Origin: Geothrix sp. SG200
GTDB taxonomy: Bacteria; Acidobacteriota; Holophagae; Holophagales; Holophagaceae
NCBI RefSeq assembly: GCF_022808935.1
Contig: NZ_JAKZFR010000008.1
Location: 62,001-126,000, forward strand
Direction of reading: 5' to 3'
DNA: 64,000 nucleotides
The position numbers were made by a program, and so were the translations under genes. Below, in pieces: positions 45,898-54,141 of the stretch (its first letter is position 1; each line of letters starts with the position of its first letter). The notes below the pieces were generated by a model. The model saw only the letters and a list, made by a program, of their open reading frames with translations, was not told the origin of the DNA and searched no databases.

Positions 45898-45912
45898 GGC
45901 GCCCCCGGAAAG

Positions 45913-45978
45913 TAAAACAAGGATGATCCTTGTTTTAGAAAAGGGCAAACAACTAAAACAAGACATCACCTTGTTTTA
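45913..45978. promoter_or_regulatory. Two 25-bp palindromic operators before the fic gene
   Basis: TAAAACAAG-N7-CTTGTTTTA occurs at 45913-45937 (where the centre is also symmetric: GATGATC) and again at 45954-45978. The centres are 41 bp, close to four helical turns, apart. They lie 16-81 bp upstream of the fic start, so binding of a dimer at both sites could repress fic. The divergent integrase at 46185 may also be affected. Confidence 0.78.
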
Positions 45979-46184
45979 CGTCTTGATGGGGGCCAGCGGT
46001 GTCCACCAGGTCGGCTCCGAAAGACGTATCTACCTAGCGTTGCGTGTATTTCCAGAATATTTCGACGCTATGCCCGCCGTCCCCACCAGGGCTTCGCCAC
46101 CTGGATCCACTTTGGGGTGCATTCCAGGATGTGAACGACCTACTCGGCAGTGGACGGGGTCACCCCGCCATCACCGAGGGGTTC

Positions 46185-47327
46185 ATGGCGCAGTCCGGCT
46201 ACAAGAACGGGTTGAAGAAGACCCCCAAGGGTTTCTGGGCATTCAAAATCCGGGTGGGCCGCCAGACCAAGGAAGGGACGTTTCCCACCACCCAGTTGCA
46301 GACGGCGAGAAAACTGCTCGAACGGGTCCGCGATGACCTCCTTCGCCAGCAGGAGGGCCTGGAAGTCGAGCTGACCGTCAGCGAAGCCATGGACTACTGG
46401 CTGGATAGCAGCTACGCCAGAGCCAAGCATCTGGATCGCGCCAACTATGCCTTCGACCGCGCCCGCCCGGTGCTGGGCAGCGTGCAGGTCCGCCGCCTCA
46501 CCCAGGCGACCATCATCGCCTTCAAGCGCACCCTCCTCGAATCCGACGACCCAGACCGGCGCCCGCTCGCTCCGACGACCGTGAACATCGTGCTCCGCTA
46601 CCTGGCGGTGGCCATCAACTGGGCCGTGAAAAACAAGAAAATTGCTGAGAACCCCTTGAAGCAGATGCCTTACGAGCCCGTGCCGGAGGACAACCGACCT
46701 TTCCTCGTCCGGGACGACCTGATCCCCTTCCTGATGAAGGTGGACGCCCTAGGCAACGCCCACCAGCAGGTGGCCATCCGGGCCATGCTCCTTATGGGGC
46801 TACGCGAGTCCGAGGCCCTGCGGCTCCGCTGGGACGGCTTCACCGGCGACTGGGCGTTCTACGCTCCGGCCCGTGCGAAGAACGGGAAGGCTCAGCCTAT
46901 CCCTGTCCAAGCCGAGGTGCTCCGGGCGGTCAGGGCGTTGCCGCAGAAGTCTGAGTGGGTCCTCCCAGGGAGGGCCGGGTCCCTGCACCTGAAGGGCTAC
47001 ACCCGCAAGGTCGTGGAGGAGGCCGGGGTCGAGATCGGCAAGCCCGGGCTGACCCCCCACCGCCTCCGAGCCTCGTGCGCGACCATCCACGCGGCCAGGG
47101 GAGCCAACGCCTTCCAGATCCGTGACCTGCTCCGCCATGAGCGGATTGCGACCAGTCAGAAGTATGTGAACAAGGTCCCATGCAACCTCCAGGTCGTGGT
47201 CCAGACCACGTTCGATGGGATCACCGAGATGTTCACCCGAGTTGTCCCTATCACGCCCCAAGCGATGCCCGGCGGTGTGGGTCAGATCGACCCATCCGAC
47301 GACCCAACCGGAGAACCGAACCGATGA
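46185..47327 (+). CDS. Tyrosine recombinase (phage/island integrase) 1
   Basis: This 380-residue integrase has an N-terminal SAM-like core-binding half (about 60-160). The catalytic domain has R207 (GLRESEALRLRW), the H-x-x-R box H292-RLR295, H318 and the nucleophile Y327. The Arg-I, His, Arg-II, His and Tyr residues are all there, so it should be active. The start at 46185 follows GAGGGG. Its stop overlaps the following HTH gene. It is a candidate enzyme for tRNA-His integration. Confidence 0.9.
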   Translation: MAQSGYKNGLKKTPKGFWAFKIRVGRQTKEGTFPTTQLQTARKLLERVRDDLLRQQEGLEVELTVSEAMDYWLDSSYARAKHLDRANYAFDRARPVLGSVQVRRLTQATIIAFKRTLLESDDPDRRPLAPTTVNIVLRYLAVAINWAVKNKKIAENPLKQMPYEPVPEDNRPFLVRDDLIPFLMKVDALGNAHQQVAIRAMLLMGLRESEALRLRWDGFTGDWAFYAPARAKNGKAQPIPVQAEVLRAVRALPQKSEWVLPGRAGSLHLKGYTRKVVEEAGVEIGKPGLTPHRLRASCATIHAARGANAFQIRDLLRHERIATSQKYVNKVPCNLQVVVQTTFDGITEMFTRVVPITPQAMPGGVGQIDPSDDPTGEPNR

Positions 47328-47620
47328 CCACCACCAGCACGAAGGCCACCCCCACGACGGTGGCCACCGAAGCCGACACCACCACCATGACCTTCAAGCG
47401 CCTGCTCGGCACCGACGAGCTTGTGCTCCGGCTCCGGGAGCTGATGCCCGGCGGGATCTCCAAGCGAACGATCTACCTGTGGTGTGACATGGGGTGCCCG
47501 CACGTCCCTGTTCCCGGCGCCAGGAAGAAGCTGGGCTTCGTATTCACCGAGGTCATGGAGTGGGTCCTGTCCCACAAGGTCGAGCGGAACGTCTTCGCAA
47601 GCCCCCGGCGGGTGGCGTGA
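47324..47620 (+). CDS. Small HTH DNA-binding protein between the two recombinases
   Basis: This 98-residue protein has a Thr-rich N-terminus, then ELMPGGISKRTIYLWCDMGCPHVP, an excisionase/AlpA- or MerR-like helix-turn-helix in which 'SKRTIYLWCDMGCP' would be the recognition part. It is overlapped by 4 nt at its start and 3 nt at its end with the recombinase genes, so all three are translated together. A likely recombination directionality factor or regulator. Confidence 0.72.
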   Translation: MTTTSTKATPTTVATEADTTTMTFKRLLGTDELVLRLRELMPGGISKRTIYLWCDMGCPHVPVPGARKKLGFVFTEVMEWVLSHKVERNVFASPRRVA

Positions 47621-48789
47621 TGAAGAAGAAGGCGCAGGAGAAAACCTCCCAGGCGACGCCTCGGGTGAAGCCCCCCGACGACCATCGCCTCGTCGAGGTC
47701 AACCCAGAGGTCCCCCGAAAAGTCCGTCCGGACCCCGACCTTGTCACCCCGGACTTGGTCGTCCGGATGCCCGCCGCCAAGGTTCCGATAACAAGAGTTA
47801 TCAGCACCACCACCTCACCGGCGGGGATCCAGGTCATCCCCGGCGCGACCCCTGTCCAGATGGTGATCGCCTCCTTCATCAGTGGGGGCCTCGACAGCGA
47901 GGACACCCGGCGTGCTTACCGTCGTCACCTTCACGATGCTGTTGCCATTCTTGGTGTAGAGGATGTCCGTGACCTGACCGGGGCGCGGCTCGCGGGTTAC
48001 CGGGCCCGCCTTTTGGCCGATGGGCGTGGACCTGCCACCCACGCCCAGGCCCTCGCGGCAGTCCGGGCCTTCCTTCGCTGGGTTGGCGGGGTCTTCCACC
48101 TCCGCCAATTCGACGGCGAGGTTCTCCGGGCAACCCTCCGGGCCCCACGCGTCTCCGTGATCAAGCCCTACTTGGTGCTCACCGAGGCGGAGACCGCCAG
48201 GATGATCAAGGCGGCGGCGGACCGCCGGGACCGGGCCATCGTGATGACCCTCCTCGGCGCTGGGCCACGAGTCTCCGAGCTGACCGGCCTTGATGTTCGG
48301 GACCTCCGCCAGGATGCAGACGGCGGAGACATCCTCCACATCCGGGCAGGCAAGGGCGCGAAGGACCGGATGGTCCCCATCCACGAGGAGGTCACCCGGG
48401 CCATCCACGCCTACTTGTCAAGCTCGGGGCGCACGACCACCGACTCGGGGCCCCTGTTCCTTGCCCAGGATCGCGGGCGTCACCTTCGAACCCAGACCAG
48501 GGTCGGAGCGCGGGCGGTCCGGGACCTCATCTATCTTCTGCATGATCTGGCTGAGATCGCGAAGCCCATCAGCCCCCACAGCCTCCGCCACAGCTTCGCG
48601 ATCAGGGCCTTGCGCTACAGCGGGAACATCCTCGCCGTCTCGAAGATGCTCGGCCACGCCAACGTGGCCACGACCCAGACCTACCTGGACCACCTCGGCC
48701 TGGGTGAGCTTCGGCGGGCGGTCCCACATCTTCCTGTAGCGGATGGGGGACGTGATGAAGACGGCACGGCGATGACGATGTTGCCGTGA
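47620..48789 (+). CDS. Tyrosine recombinase 2 (XerC/D-like)
   Basis: This ~389-residue recombinase has a basic, Pro-rich N-terminal extension (~70 residues). A core-binding domain follows (about 85-175), then the catalytic domain with R217 (GAGPRVSELTGL), the beta-hairpin Lys (GKGAKDRMVP), H320-SLR323, H346 and Y355. It is unlike recombinase 1 in sequence detail. The TGATG overlap with the small HTH gene shows co-translation. A pair of different recombinases may be needed for integration and excision. Confidence 0.88.
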   Translation: MKKKAQEKTSQATPRVKPPDDHRLVEVNPEVPRKVRPDPDLVTPDLVVRMPAAKVPITRVISTTTSPAGIQVIPGATPVQMVIASFISGGLDSEDTRRAYRRHLHDAVAILGVEDVRDLTGARLAGYRARLLADGRGPATHAQALAAVRAFLRWVGGVFHLRQFDGEVLRATLRAPRVSVIKPYLVLTEAETARMIKAAADRRDRAIVMTLLGAGPRVSELTGLDVRDLRQDADGGDILHIRAGKGAKDRMVPIHEEVTRAIHAYLSSSGRTTTDSGPLFLAQDRGRHLRTQTRVGARAVRDLIYLLHDLAEIAKPISPHSLRHSFAIRALRYSGNILAVSKMLGHANVATTQTYLDHLGLGELRRAVPHLPVADGGRDEDGTAMTMLP

Positions 48790-48847
48790 ACGGGAAACCC
48801 GACTTCCGAGATCAAGGGTGAACCCTCTTGATCCCTGGAGGCCCCAC

Positions 48848-49171
48848 ATGACCCCAACCGATCTCATCACGGCCAGAGAGACCGCCCAGCGCCTCCACGT
48901 CGCCGTCGGCACCCTCAAGCGATGGCGCCGATGCCATGCCGGTCCTCCCTGGTGCCGGGTTGGGAGCCGGGCCGTCCGCTACTCGGTGGCCCTCCTGGAA
49001 GTCTGGCTGGGCAGGGAGAACGCGGGGGCCGGTTTCGACACGGGGAACAGCTCCGAGGGGCGCGGTCGGACCGACGATCTCGCGGGTATCATCCCTTCGC
49101 CAGCAGCCGACCAGGGCCCGCACCCCCGGCGCTGGAACTTCCTCGCCAACATCCGCCCCCAAGGCGGGTAG
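48848..49171 (+). CDS. Small HTH (excisionase/MerR-like) protein
   Basis: This 107-residue protein has the motif LITARETAQRLHVAVGTLKRWRRCHAGP, a helix-turn-helix with the 'W' and 'GPPW' of excisionase-type DNA-binding proteins. A long unstructured C-terminal part (about 60-107) follows. GGAGG lies six bases upstream of the ATG. A hairpin near 48811-48836 separates it from the recombinase gene. Position suggests an excisionase or regulator for the island or for the reverse transcriptase gene that follows. Confidence 0.68.
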   Translation: MTPTDLITARETAQRLHVAVGTLKRWRRCHAGPPWCRVGSRAVRYSVALLEVWLGRENAGAGFDTGNSSEGRGRTDDLAGIIPSPAADQGPHPRRWNFLANIRPQGG

Positions 49172-49316
49172 GAGTCCCCATGCTCGTCCAACCCTCGAAC
49201 CGTGGCCCTCCTGGCGGCCGACCCCGTTCGCGGCTTCGCCGCGCCCGGGGTCGGGCCCAGACCCGACCAACACCCGGATCGACCATCGTCTTCAGAACTT
49301 CCCCGAGGCCAACGGC

Positions 49317-50765
49317 ATGACCAAGCTAGCCATGAACACCATGTCTGTCACTCGGCGGGGCCGGGGTCGATCCCGCGCGAGTTTCGAGAACACTACCACC
49401 GAGAACATCATCACCATGGAGGACCTCCAGCAGGCGGTCCACAGGATCAACCGAGAGGCGAAGCCCGGGATCGACGGTGTCACCGCCAAGGACTACCTAA
49501 AGGACGCCAACCAGAACCTCCGGCGAGTCTTCAGGGACATCCACAGCGGCCACTGGAGACCCAGGCCCGTGCGCAAGGCCCCGATCTACAAGGGCCCCGG
49601 GGAGAAACGCATCCTGGGTATCCCCTGTATAGAGGACAAGGTCGTGCAGTGGGCCATGGTCTTCCACCTAGAACCGTGGATGGAGGGCATCTTCCTCCCC
49701 TGCTCCTTCGGGTTCAGACCCCACGTGGGGACCATCGACGCCTGCAAGAGGATCCGGGATAACCTCGCCACTTGGCAGGGAGCCTGGATCATCGACGCCG
49801 ACATCCGGAAGTTCTTCGACTCCATCCCCCACGGGGTGCTCATGAGCATCTTGAAGAGGATGGGCCTCTCGAAGTTCTACCGGCGCCTGATCTTCCAGTT
49901 CCTGAAGGCTGGGACCCAGGACGGGCGGCAGTGGGAAGCGACGACCAAGGGAACCCCCCAGGGCGGCGTGATCTCACCCTTGCTGGCGAACGTCGTCCTC
50001 CACGTTGCCCTGGACACGTGGTTCTACGAGACGGTTCTCCCCGGCCTCACCGGACGGGCTGACCTGATCAGATACGCGGACGATTACGTGGCGATGTTCG
50101 AGGACGAGGCGGAAGCCCGGACCTTTCTTCAGGCAGTCACTGCACGCCTGAATGAGTTCGGCCTGGACATCCACCCCGAGAAGACCAGGATCGTCAACTG
50201 CCACGGCACCTCCACGGACATGCCCTCCTCGGACATGGCCACAGCGGAGCCGACGGCGCTGAACTTCCTGGGCTTCACACTCTCCATGGCGCCGGGGCAG
50301 GACTCGTCTTCGATCCAGGTCACCACCTCTCCGATCAGCATCTCCAGATCGGTGGGGAAGTGGCGCCGCTACATGGAGAAGTGGCAATTCCTCTCTGACC
50401 AATGGCAAGCCCATCCTGATCGCCGTGGGGAGCTTGAGGAACCCCTCGACGCCAATGGACTCCTGGACAAGATCCAGAAGAGCGTAGGCGGCTTCCTCGC
50501 CTACCAGAGCCACCTCAGTGACCTCGATGGCCATCTCCACTACTTGGAGGCCGTGAGGCCCGTTCTCGAAGCCCTGATGCGCAGGGCACAGGCCACTAAC
50601 ACCCACCTGACACGTCTCAAGATGATGCTCTCCCCGGGGAACATCCAGACCCTCATCGACGAAGCACGTCAGCGTGGGCGTTACTTTAAGTCTCTATCCG
50701 GCGACTGGCGAACCTACCTGCATGGCTACCAGGTTGTTCGCCCGGGCATGGGAGAAGCCGTCTGA
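49317..50765 (+). CDS. Stand-alone reverse transcriptase, group II-intron-like
   Basis: This 482-residue RT has KPGIDGVTAKDY (RT0/1), RPRPVRKAPIYKG with RILGIPCIEDKVVQWAM (RT2), DADIRKFFDSI (RT3), GTPQGGVISPLLANVVLH (RT4), the catalytic Y253-ADD256 (RT5) and LNFLGFTL (RT7). The C-terminal ~150 residues are alpha-helical, thumb-like and then unfamiliar. There is no HNH endonuclease, and no intron domain V is seen downstream. QG..SP rather than SQ argues against a diversity-generating retroelement. It may be a domesticated RT, possibly for defence or repair. The start at 49317 is the first in-frame ATG before the conserved region. Confidence 0.85.
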   Translation: MTKLAMNTMSVTRRGRGRSRASFENTTTENIITMEDLQQAVHRINREAKPGIDGVTAKDYLKDANQNLRRVFRDIHSGHWRPRPVRKAPIYKGPGEKRILGIPCIEDKVVQWAMVFHLEPWMEGIFLPCSFGFRPHVGTIDACKRIRDNLATWQGAWIIDADIRKFFDSIPHGVLMSILKRMGLSKFYRRLIFQFLKAGTQDGRQWEATTKGTPQGGVISPLLANVVLHVALDTWFYETVLPGLTGRADLIRYADDYVAMFEDEAEARTFLQAVTARLNEFGLDIHPEKTRIVNCHGTSTDMPSSDMATAEPTALNFLGFTLSMAPGQDSSSIQVTTSPISISRSVGKWRRYMEKWQFLSDQWQAHPDRRGELEEPLDANGLLDKIQKSVGGFLAYQSHLSDLDGHLHYLEAVRPVLEALMRRAQATNTHLTRLKMMLSPGNIQTLIDEARQRGRYFKSLSGDWRTYLHGYQVVRPGMGEAV

Positions 50766-50967
50766 TCAGCGGTTTCGACTCGGCGTCAAACGGGGGGACG
50801 CCCCCGACGGCGACCAAGGCTGGTAACAGCCGTGCCCGCTCACACGCGCATGTTTCAAGGCTATACCTACTGTAATTCTGACTCTGCACTTTCTCACGAC
50901 AACATGAGAGGGCGAGCACGCGGCGCCCCGCCATAAAATCCGCGACGGCACTGGCCGGAATCCAGGA

Positions 50968-51024
50968 GACGGGCCCGTGCACGGGCCCGTCGTCATTTTG
51001 GGCTGACCTCAGCAGGGTCAGCCC
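50968..51024. terminator. Two strong hairpins between the RT and hsdR genes
   Basis: A 24-bp perfect palindrome (50968-50991; half-site GACGGGCCCGTG) is followed by TCATTTTG. A second stem, GGGCTGACC / GGTCAGCCC (51000-51008 and 51016-51024), comes next. They lie between converging genes and probably form a bidirectional terminator, although a structured RNA linked to the RT cannot be excluded. The rest of the 295-bp gap shows nothing recognisable. Confidence 0.6.
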
Positions 51025-51060
51025 TGGCGGGCCGGAGCAATTGATCAGGCACTCTGGCGG

Positions 51061-54000
51061 CTATACCGGGGTATCTGCCTTCTCCTTCTTGAGGGCGCCG
51101 TAGACCTTGTGAAGCATGTGCTCCAGGGCCATCTTCCGGAACTCTCCGTCGCCCATGAGCCTGCTGAAGATCTCCTCGTTGCCCTCCATGCGGTCGATGA
51201 CCAAGCCCTCGAAGGCCTTCTCGAAGACGTAGCGGAAATCGTCCTTGGTGTTGGTCGCCGCCGCCTTCTGGAGAGCGTCATTCTCGACGGCCTCCTCCTG
51301 GATCTGATCGAAGAACAACTGGTCGGCCAGGGTGAAGTCCGTCCCGAAGCGCTCGTTCAGGATGTCGATGAGTTCCGACAGGCGGATCTTCTGGTCCTGC
51401 TGGCCGGTGCCCACATCACTCGGCCCCTTCAAGGGTTTCCCGTCCCCGGTATCCAGGTCGATTCGCCCTTCGCTGATCTTTTGCAGCCGGTAGTATTGCA
51501 GCCCGATTTCATCTTCCAGGTGCAGGGCTGGTCCCGCCTCCCGCTTCGGCAGCTTGGTCAGCAGGAACCGGAGGTAGGTGTAGAGGCGCTCCAGATCCGA
51601 GTCCAGGTAAGGGATCACCTGGGAGAGGAAGGCATACATGTTGCGGAAGTTGACCAGCAGGGTCTTCGCCTCCTCCCGCTCCTCCTCCGGGCGACCCTTG
51701 AATCGCTCCACCGCCTTGTCCAGGATGCCGTTCATCTCGGCGCTGTCCTGGAAGGTCTCCTGGCGGTGCGGCCTGAAGTAAACGTCTGCGAACGTCTTGA
51801 CCTCCTCCTCGAAGATCAGGTTGGTCTCCTCGATCTGGTGCTGGAGCCGATAGAGATGCTGAGGGTCTGTCAGCGGCTCCGTCGGTGTGTCCTCGTAGTA
51901 GGGCTTGAACGCCTTGAAGATCTCCTCGGGCTTGTTCCGGAAGTCCAGGATGAAGGTGTCCTCCTTCCCGGCGCAGGTGCGGTTCAGCCGGGATAGGGTT
52001 TGGACGGCCTGAAGGCCCGTCAACTTCTTGTCCACATACATGGTGTGGAGCAGGGGCTGGTCGAAGCCCGTCTGATACTTCTCAGCCACCAGGAGGACTT
52101 GATACTCCTGGGTGTCAAACTTCCCCGGAAGTTCGCTCTCCTTGATGCCGCCGTTCATGCCCACTTCTGTGTAGTTCTTCCCGGGGACCTTGGGGTCCAC
52201 CACCGTGCCCGAGAAGGCCACCAAGGTCTTCACGTCCTGGTAGCCCTTCTTATTGATGTATTTGTCGAAGGCCAGCTTGTAGCGCACGGCATGTAGCCGG
52301 GAGTCGGTTACGACCATGGCCTTAGCCCTTCCCCCGATCTTGTGCCGGATGTGGGTCCGGAAATGCTCCACCATCACCTCGGTCTTGGTGGCCAGGTTGT
52401 GGGGGTGGAGCGTCAGGACACGGGCCAGGGCCCGGGCGGCCTTCTTCCGCTCAACATGCACGTCTTCCTCGGTGGCCTGGATGATGCGGAAGTAGGCCTC
52501 GTAGGTGACGTAGTGCTTGAGAACGTCGTGGATGAACCTCTCTTCGATGGCCTGCCGCATGGTGTAGAGGTGGAAGGGGGATTCCCCCGTGGGGCCGGGC
52601 TCGTCGAACACCTTCTTCGTTTTGTATTTAGGGGTGGCGGTGAAGGCGAAGTAGCTCAAGTTCGGCTGCTTCCCCCGCTTCATCATCTCCCGCACGACCC
52701 CGGCGAGGCGGTCGGGGTCCTCATCCTCCTCCGGTCCGTGCTCGGCGGCGTAGGCTGCCGCCTCTTCGGCCAGACGATCGGCATTGAGGACCCCCTTCAG
52801 CTCCGTGGCGCTCTCGCCGGACTGGGAGCTGTGGGCCTCGTCCACGATGACGGCAAACTGCTTGTCCTTCGTGGCGATGCTCAGGCCGTGGAAGCCTTCC
52901 TCCCGGAGTTTCTCCAGGGTCTCGGCGATGAAGGGGAACTTCTGCAAGGTGGTGATGACGATCGGCGTCCCATTGGCGAGCGCCTGCACCAACTGGCGGG
53001 TGTCCTCATCGACCTTCTGGACCACGCCGTCCTTGTGATCGAATTGGTGGATCGTGTTCTGAAGCTGCTGGTCCAGCACCCGGCGGTCTGTGACCACCAC
53101 CACGCTGTCGAAGACCTTCTTGTCCTGGGCGTCGTGGAGGCTCGACAGGCGGTAGGCCAGCCAGGCGATGGAGTTGGACTTGCCGGAACCAGCGGAGTGC
53201 TGCACCAGATAGTTCCTGCCGGGGCCATGCTCCTGGGCGTGATGCACCAGACGGCGGACACAGTCGAGCTGGTGGTAGCGGGGGAAGATCATCGTCTCCT
53301 TGGTGATCTTCTTGATCCCCTCGTCGGTCAGGATCCGCTTCTCTTCCTCCTGGAGATGCAGGTAGCGGCCCAGGATGTCCATCAGGCTGTCCCGCTGCCA
53401 CACCTCCCGCCAGAGGTAGGCGGTGCGGAACCCGCCATCGGTAGCAGGGGGGTTCCCCGCATGGCCGTGGTTGCCGAGGTTGAAGGGCAAGAAGAAGGTC
53501 TTGTCCCCGCTGAGCCGGGTGGTCATGAAGACCTGATCCGGGTCCACGGCGAAGTGGACCAGGGTGCGCCGCTTGAACTCGAAGATCAGCTCCCGGGGGT
53601 CCCGCTCGGTCTTGTATTGCTTCTTGGCGTGGTCCACCGTCTGGCCCGACATGGGGTTCTTCAACTCCGCCGTGGCGATGGGCAGGCCGTTGAGGAAGAG
53701 CACAAGGTCCAGGGACTTCGTGTGGGTCTCGCCATAGAAGAGCTGCCGGGTCACGCTCAGGACGTTCTTCCCGAAGAGGGCCAGCATGTCTGGGTTCATC
53801 CGGTTGGCGGGGGCAAAGGAGGCCACCCGCAGCTTCTTGCCGTAGCACTTGAACCCCTGCCTCAGCACCTTGAGGATGCCCTTGGTCTCCAGCTCCTTCC
53901 CGAGGTGGTCCAGGACGACCTTCTCGGTCTCGGCCTTGTGAATGGCCTTCAGGCTGTCCCAGGCCTTCGCCTGAGTGGACTGGATGAACCCCAGCACGAG

Positions 54001-54141
54001 AACGGGATCCAGCGCCCGGGCCTTGTCGTAGCGCCCGGGGGCGTTTCCCTTCTCCCGGTAGTCAACGAAGGTGTATCCCCCTTGTGTGGTCAGGTGGTCC
54101 ACGATGGCGTCTTCGAGACGGGCTTCGGTGTGCTTTTTCAT
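51061..54141 (-). CDS. hsdR: Type I restriction enzyme, restriction/translocase subunit
   Basis: This 1026-residue motor and nuclease subunit has an N-terminal PD-(D/E)xK nuclease (D in LDLVLFLNG, then ATAELKNP, about 140-160). The SF2 helicase has Walker A SAGSGKS with K321 and the DEAH box IVDEAH. Motif-VI-like VQTLSRLNR lies near 700. A helical C-terminal domain binds the methylase. The length is normal. It is the last gene of hsdM-rhuM-hsdS-hsdR, with 4-nt overlaps throughout. It cuts DNA lacking the methylation set by hsdM/hsdS. Confidence 0.95.
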   Translation of the reverse strand: MKKHTEARLEDAIVDHLTTQGGYTFVDYREKGNAPGRYDKARALDPVLVLGFIQSTQAKAWDSLKAIHKAETEKVVLDHLGKELETKGILKVLRQGFKCYGKKLRVASFAPANRMNPDMLALFGKNVLSVTRQLFYGETHTKSLDLVLFLNGLPIATAELKNPMSGQTVDHAKKQYKTERDPRELIFEFKRRTLVHFAVDPDQVFMTTRLSGDKTFFLPFNLGNHGHAGNPPATDGGFRTAYLWREVWQRDSLMDILGRYLHLQEEEKRILTDEGIKKITKETMIFPRYHQLDCVRRLVHHAQEHGPGRNYLVQHSAGSGKSNSIAWLAYRLSSLHDAQDKKVFDSVVVVTDRRVLDQQLQNTIHQFDHKDGVVQKVDEDTRQLVQALANGTPIVITTLQKFPFIAETLEKLREEGFHGLSIATKDKQFAVIVDEAHSSQSGESATELKGVLNADRLAEEAAAYAAEHGPEEDEDPDRLAGVVREMMKRGKQPNLSYFAFTATPKYKTKKVFDEPGPTGESPFHLYTMRQAIEERFIHDVLKHYVTYEAYFRIIQATEEDVHVERKKAARALARVLTLHPHNLATKTEVMVEHFRTHIRHKIGGRAKAMVVTDSRLHAVRYKLAFDKYINKKGYQDVKTLVAFSGTVVDPKVPGKNYTEVGMNGGIKESELPGKFDTQEYQVLLVAEKYQTGFDQPLLHTMYVDKKLTGLQAVQTLSRLNRTCAGKEDTFILDFRNKPEEIFKAFKPYYEDTPTEPLTDPQHLYRLQHQIEETNLIFEEEVKTFADVYFRPHRQETFQDSAEMNGILDKAVERFKGRPEEEREEAKTLLVNFRNMYAFLSQVIPYLDSDLERLYTYLRFLLTKLPKREAGPALHLEDEIGLQYYRLQKISEGRIDLDTGDGKPLKGPSDVGTGQQDQKIRLSELIDILNERFGTDFTLADQLFFDQIQEEAVENDALQKAAATNTKDDFRYVFEKAFEGLVIDRMEGNEEIFSRLMGDGEFRKMALEHMLHKVYGALKKEKADTPV

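Noticed and set aside
49317-50765. Diversity-generating retroelement RT
   Set aside because: The RT4 motif is QGGVISP (SP, not SQ), the protein is longer, and no template/variable repeat pair or Avd gene was seen.
49172-51060. Complete mobile group II intron
   Set aside because: No domain V-like hairpin with its conserved bases is visible after the RT, and there is no endonuclease domain; a covariance search would settle it.
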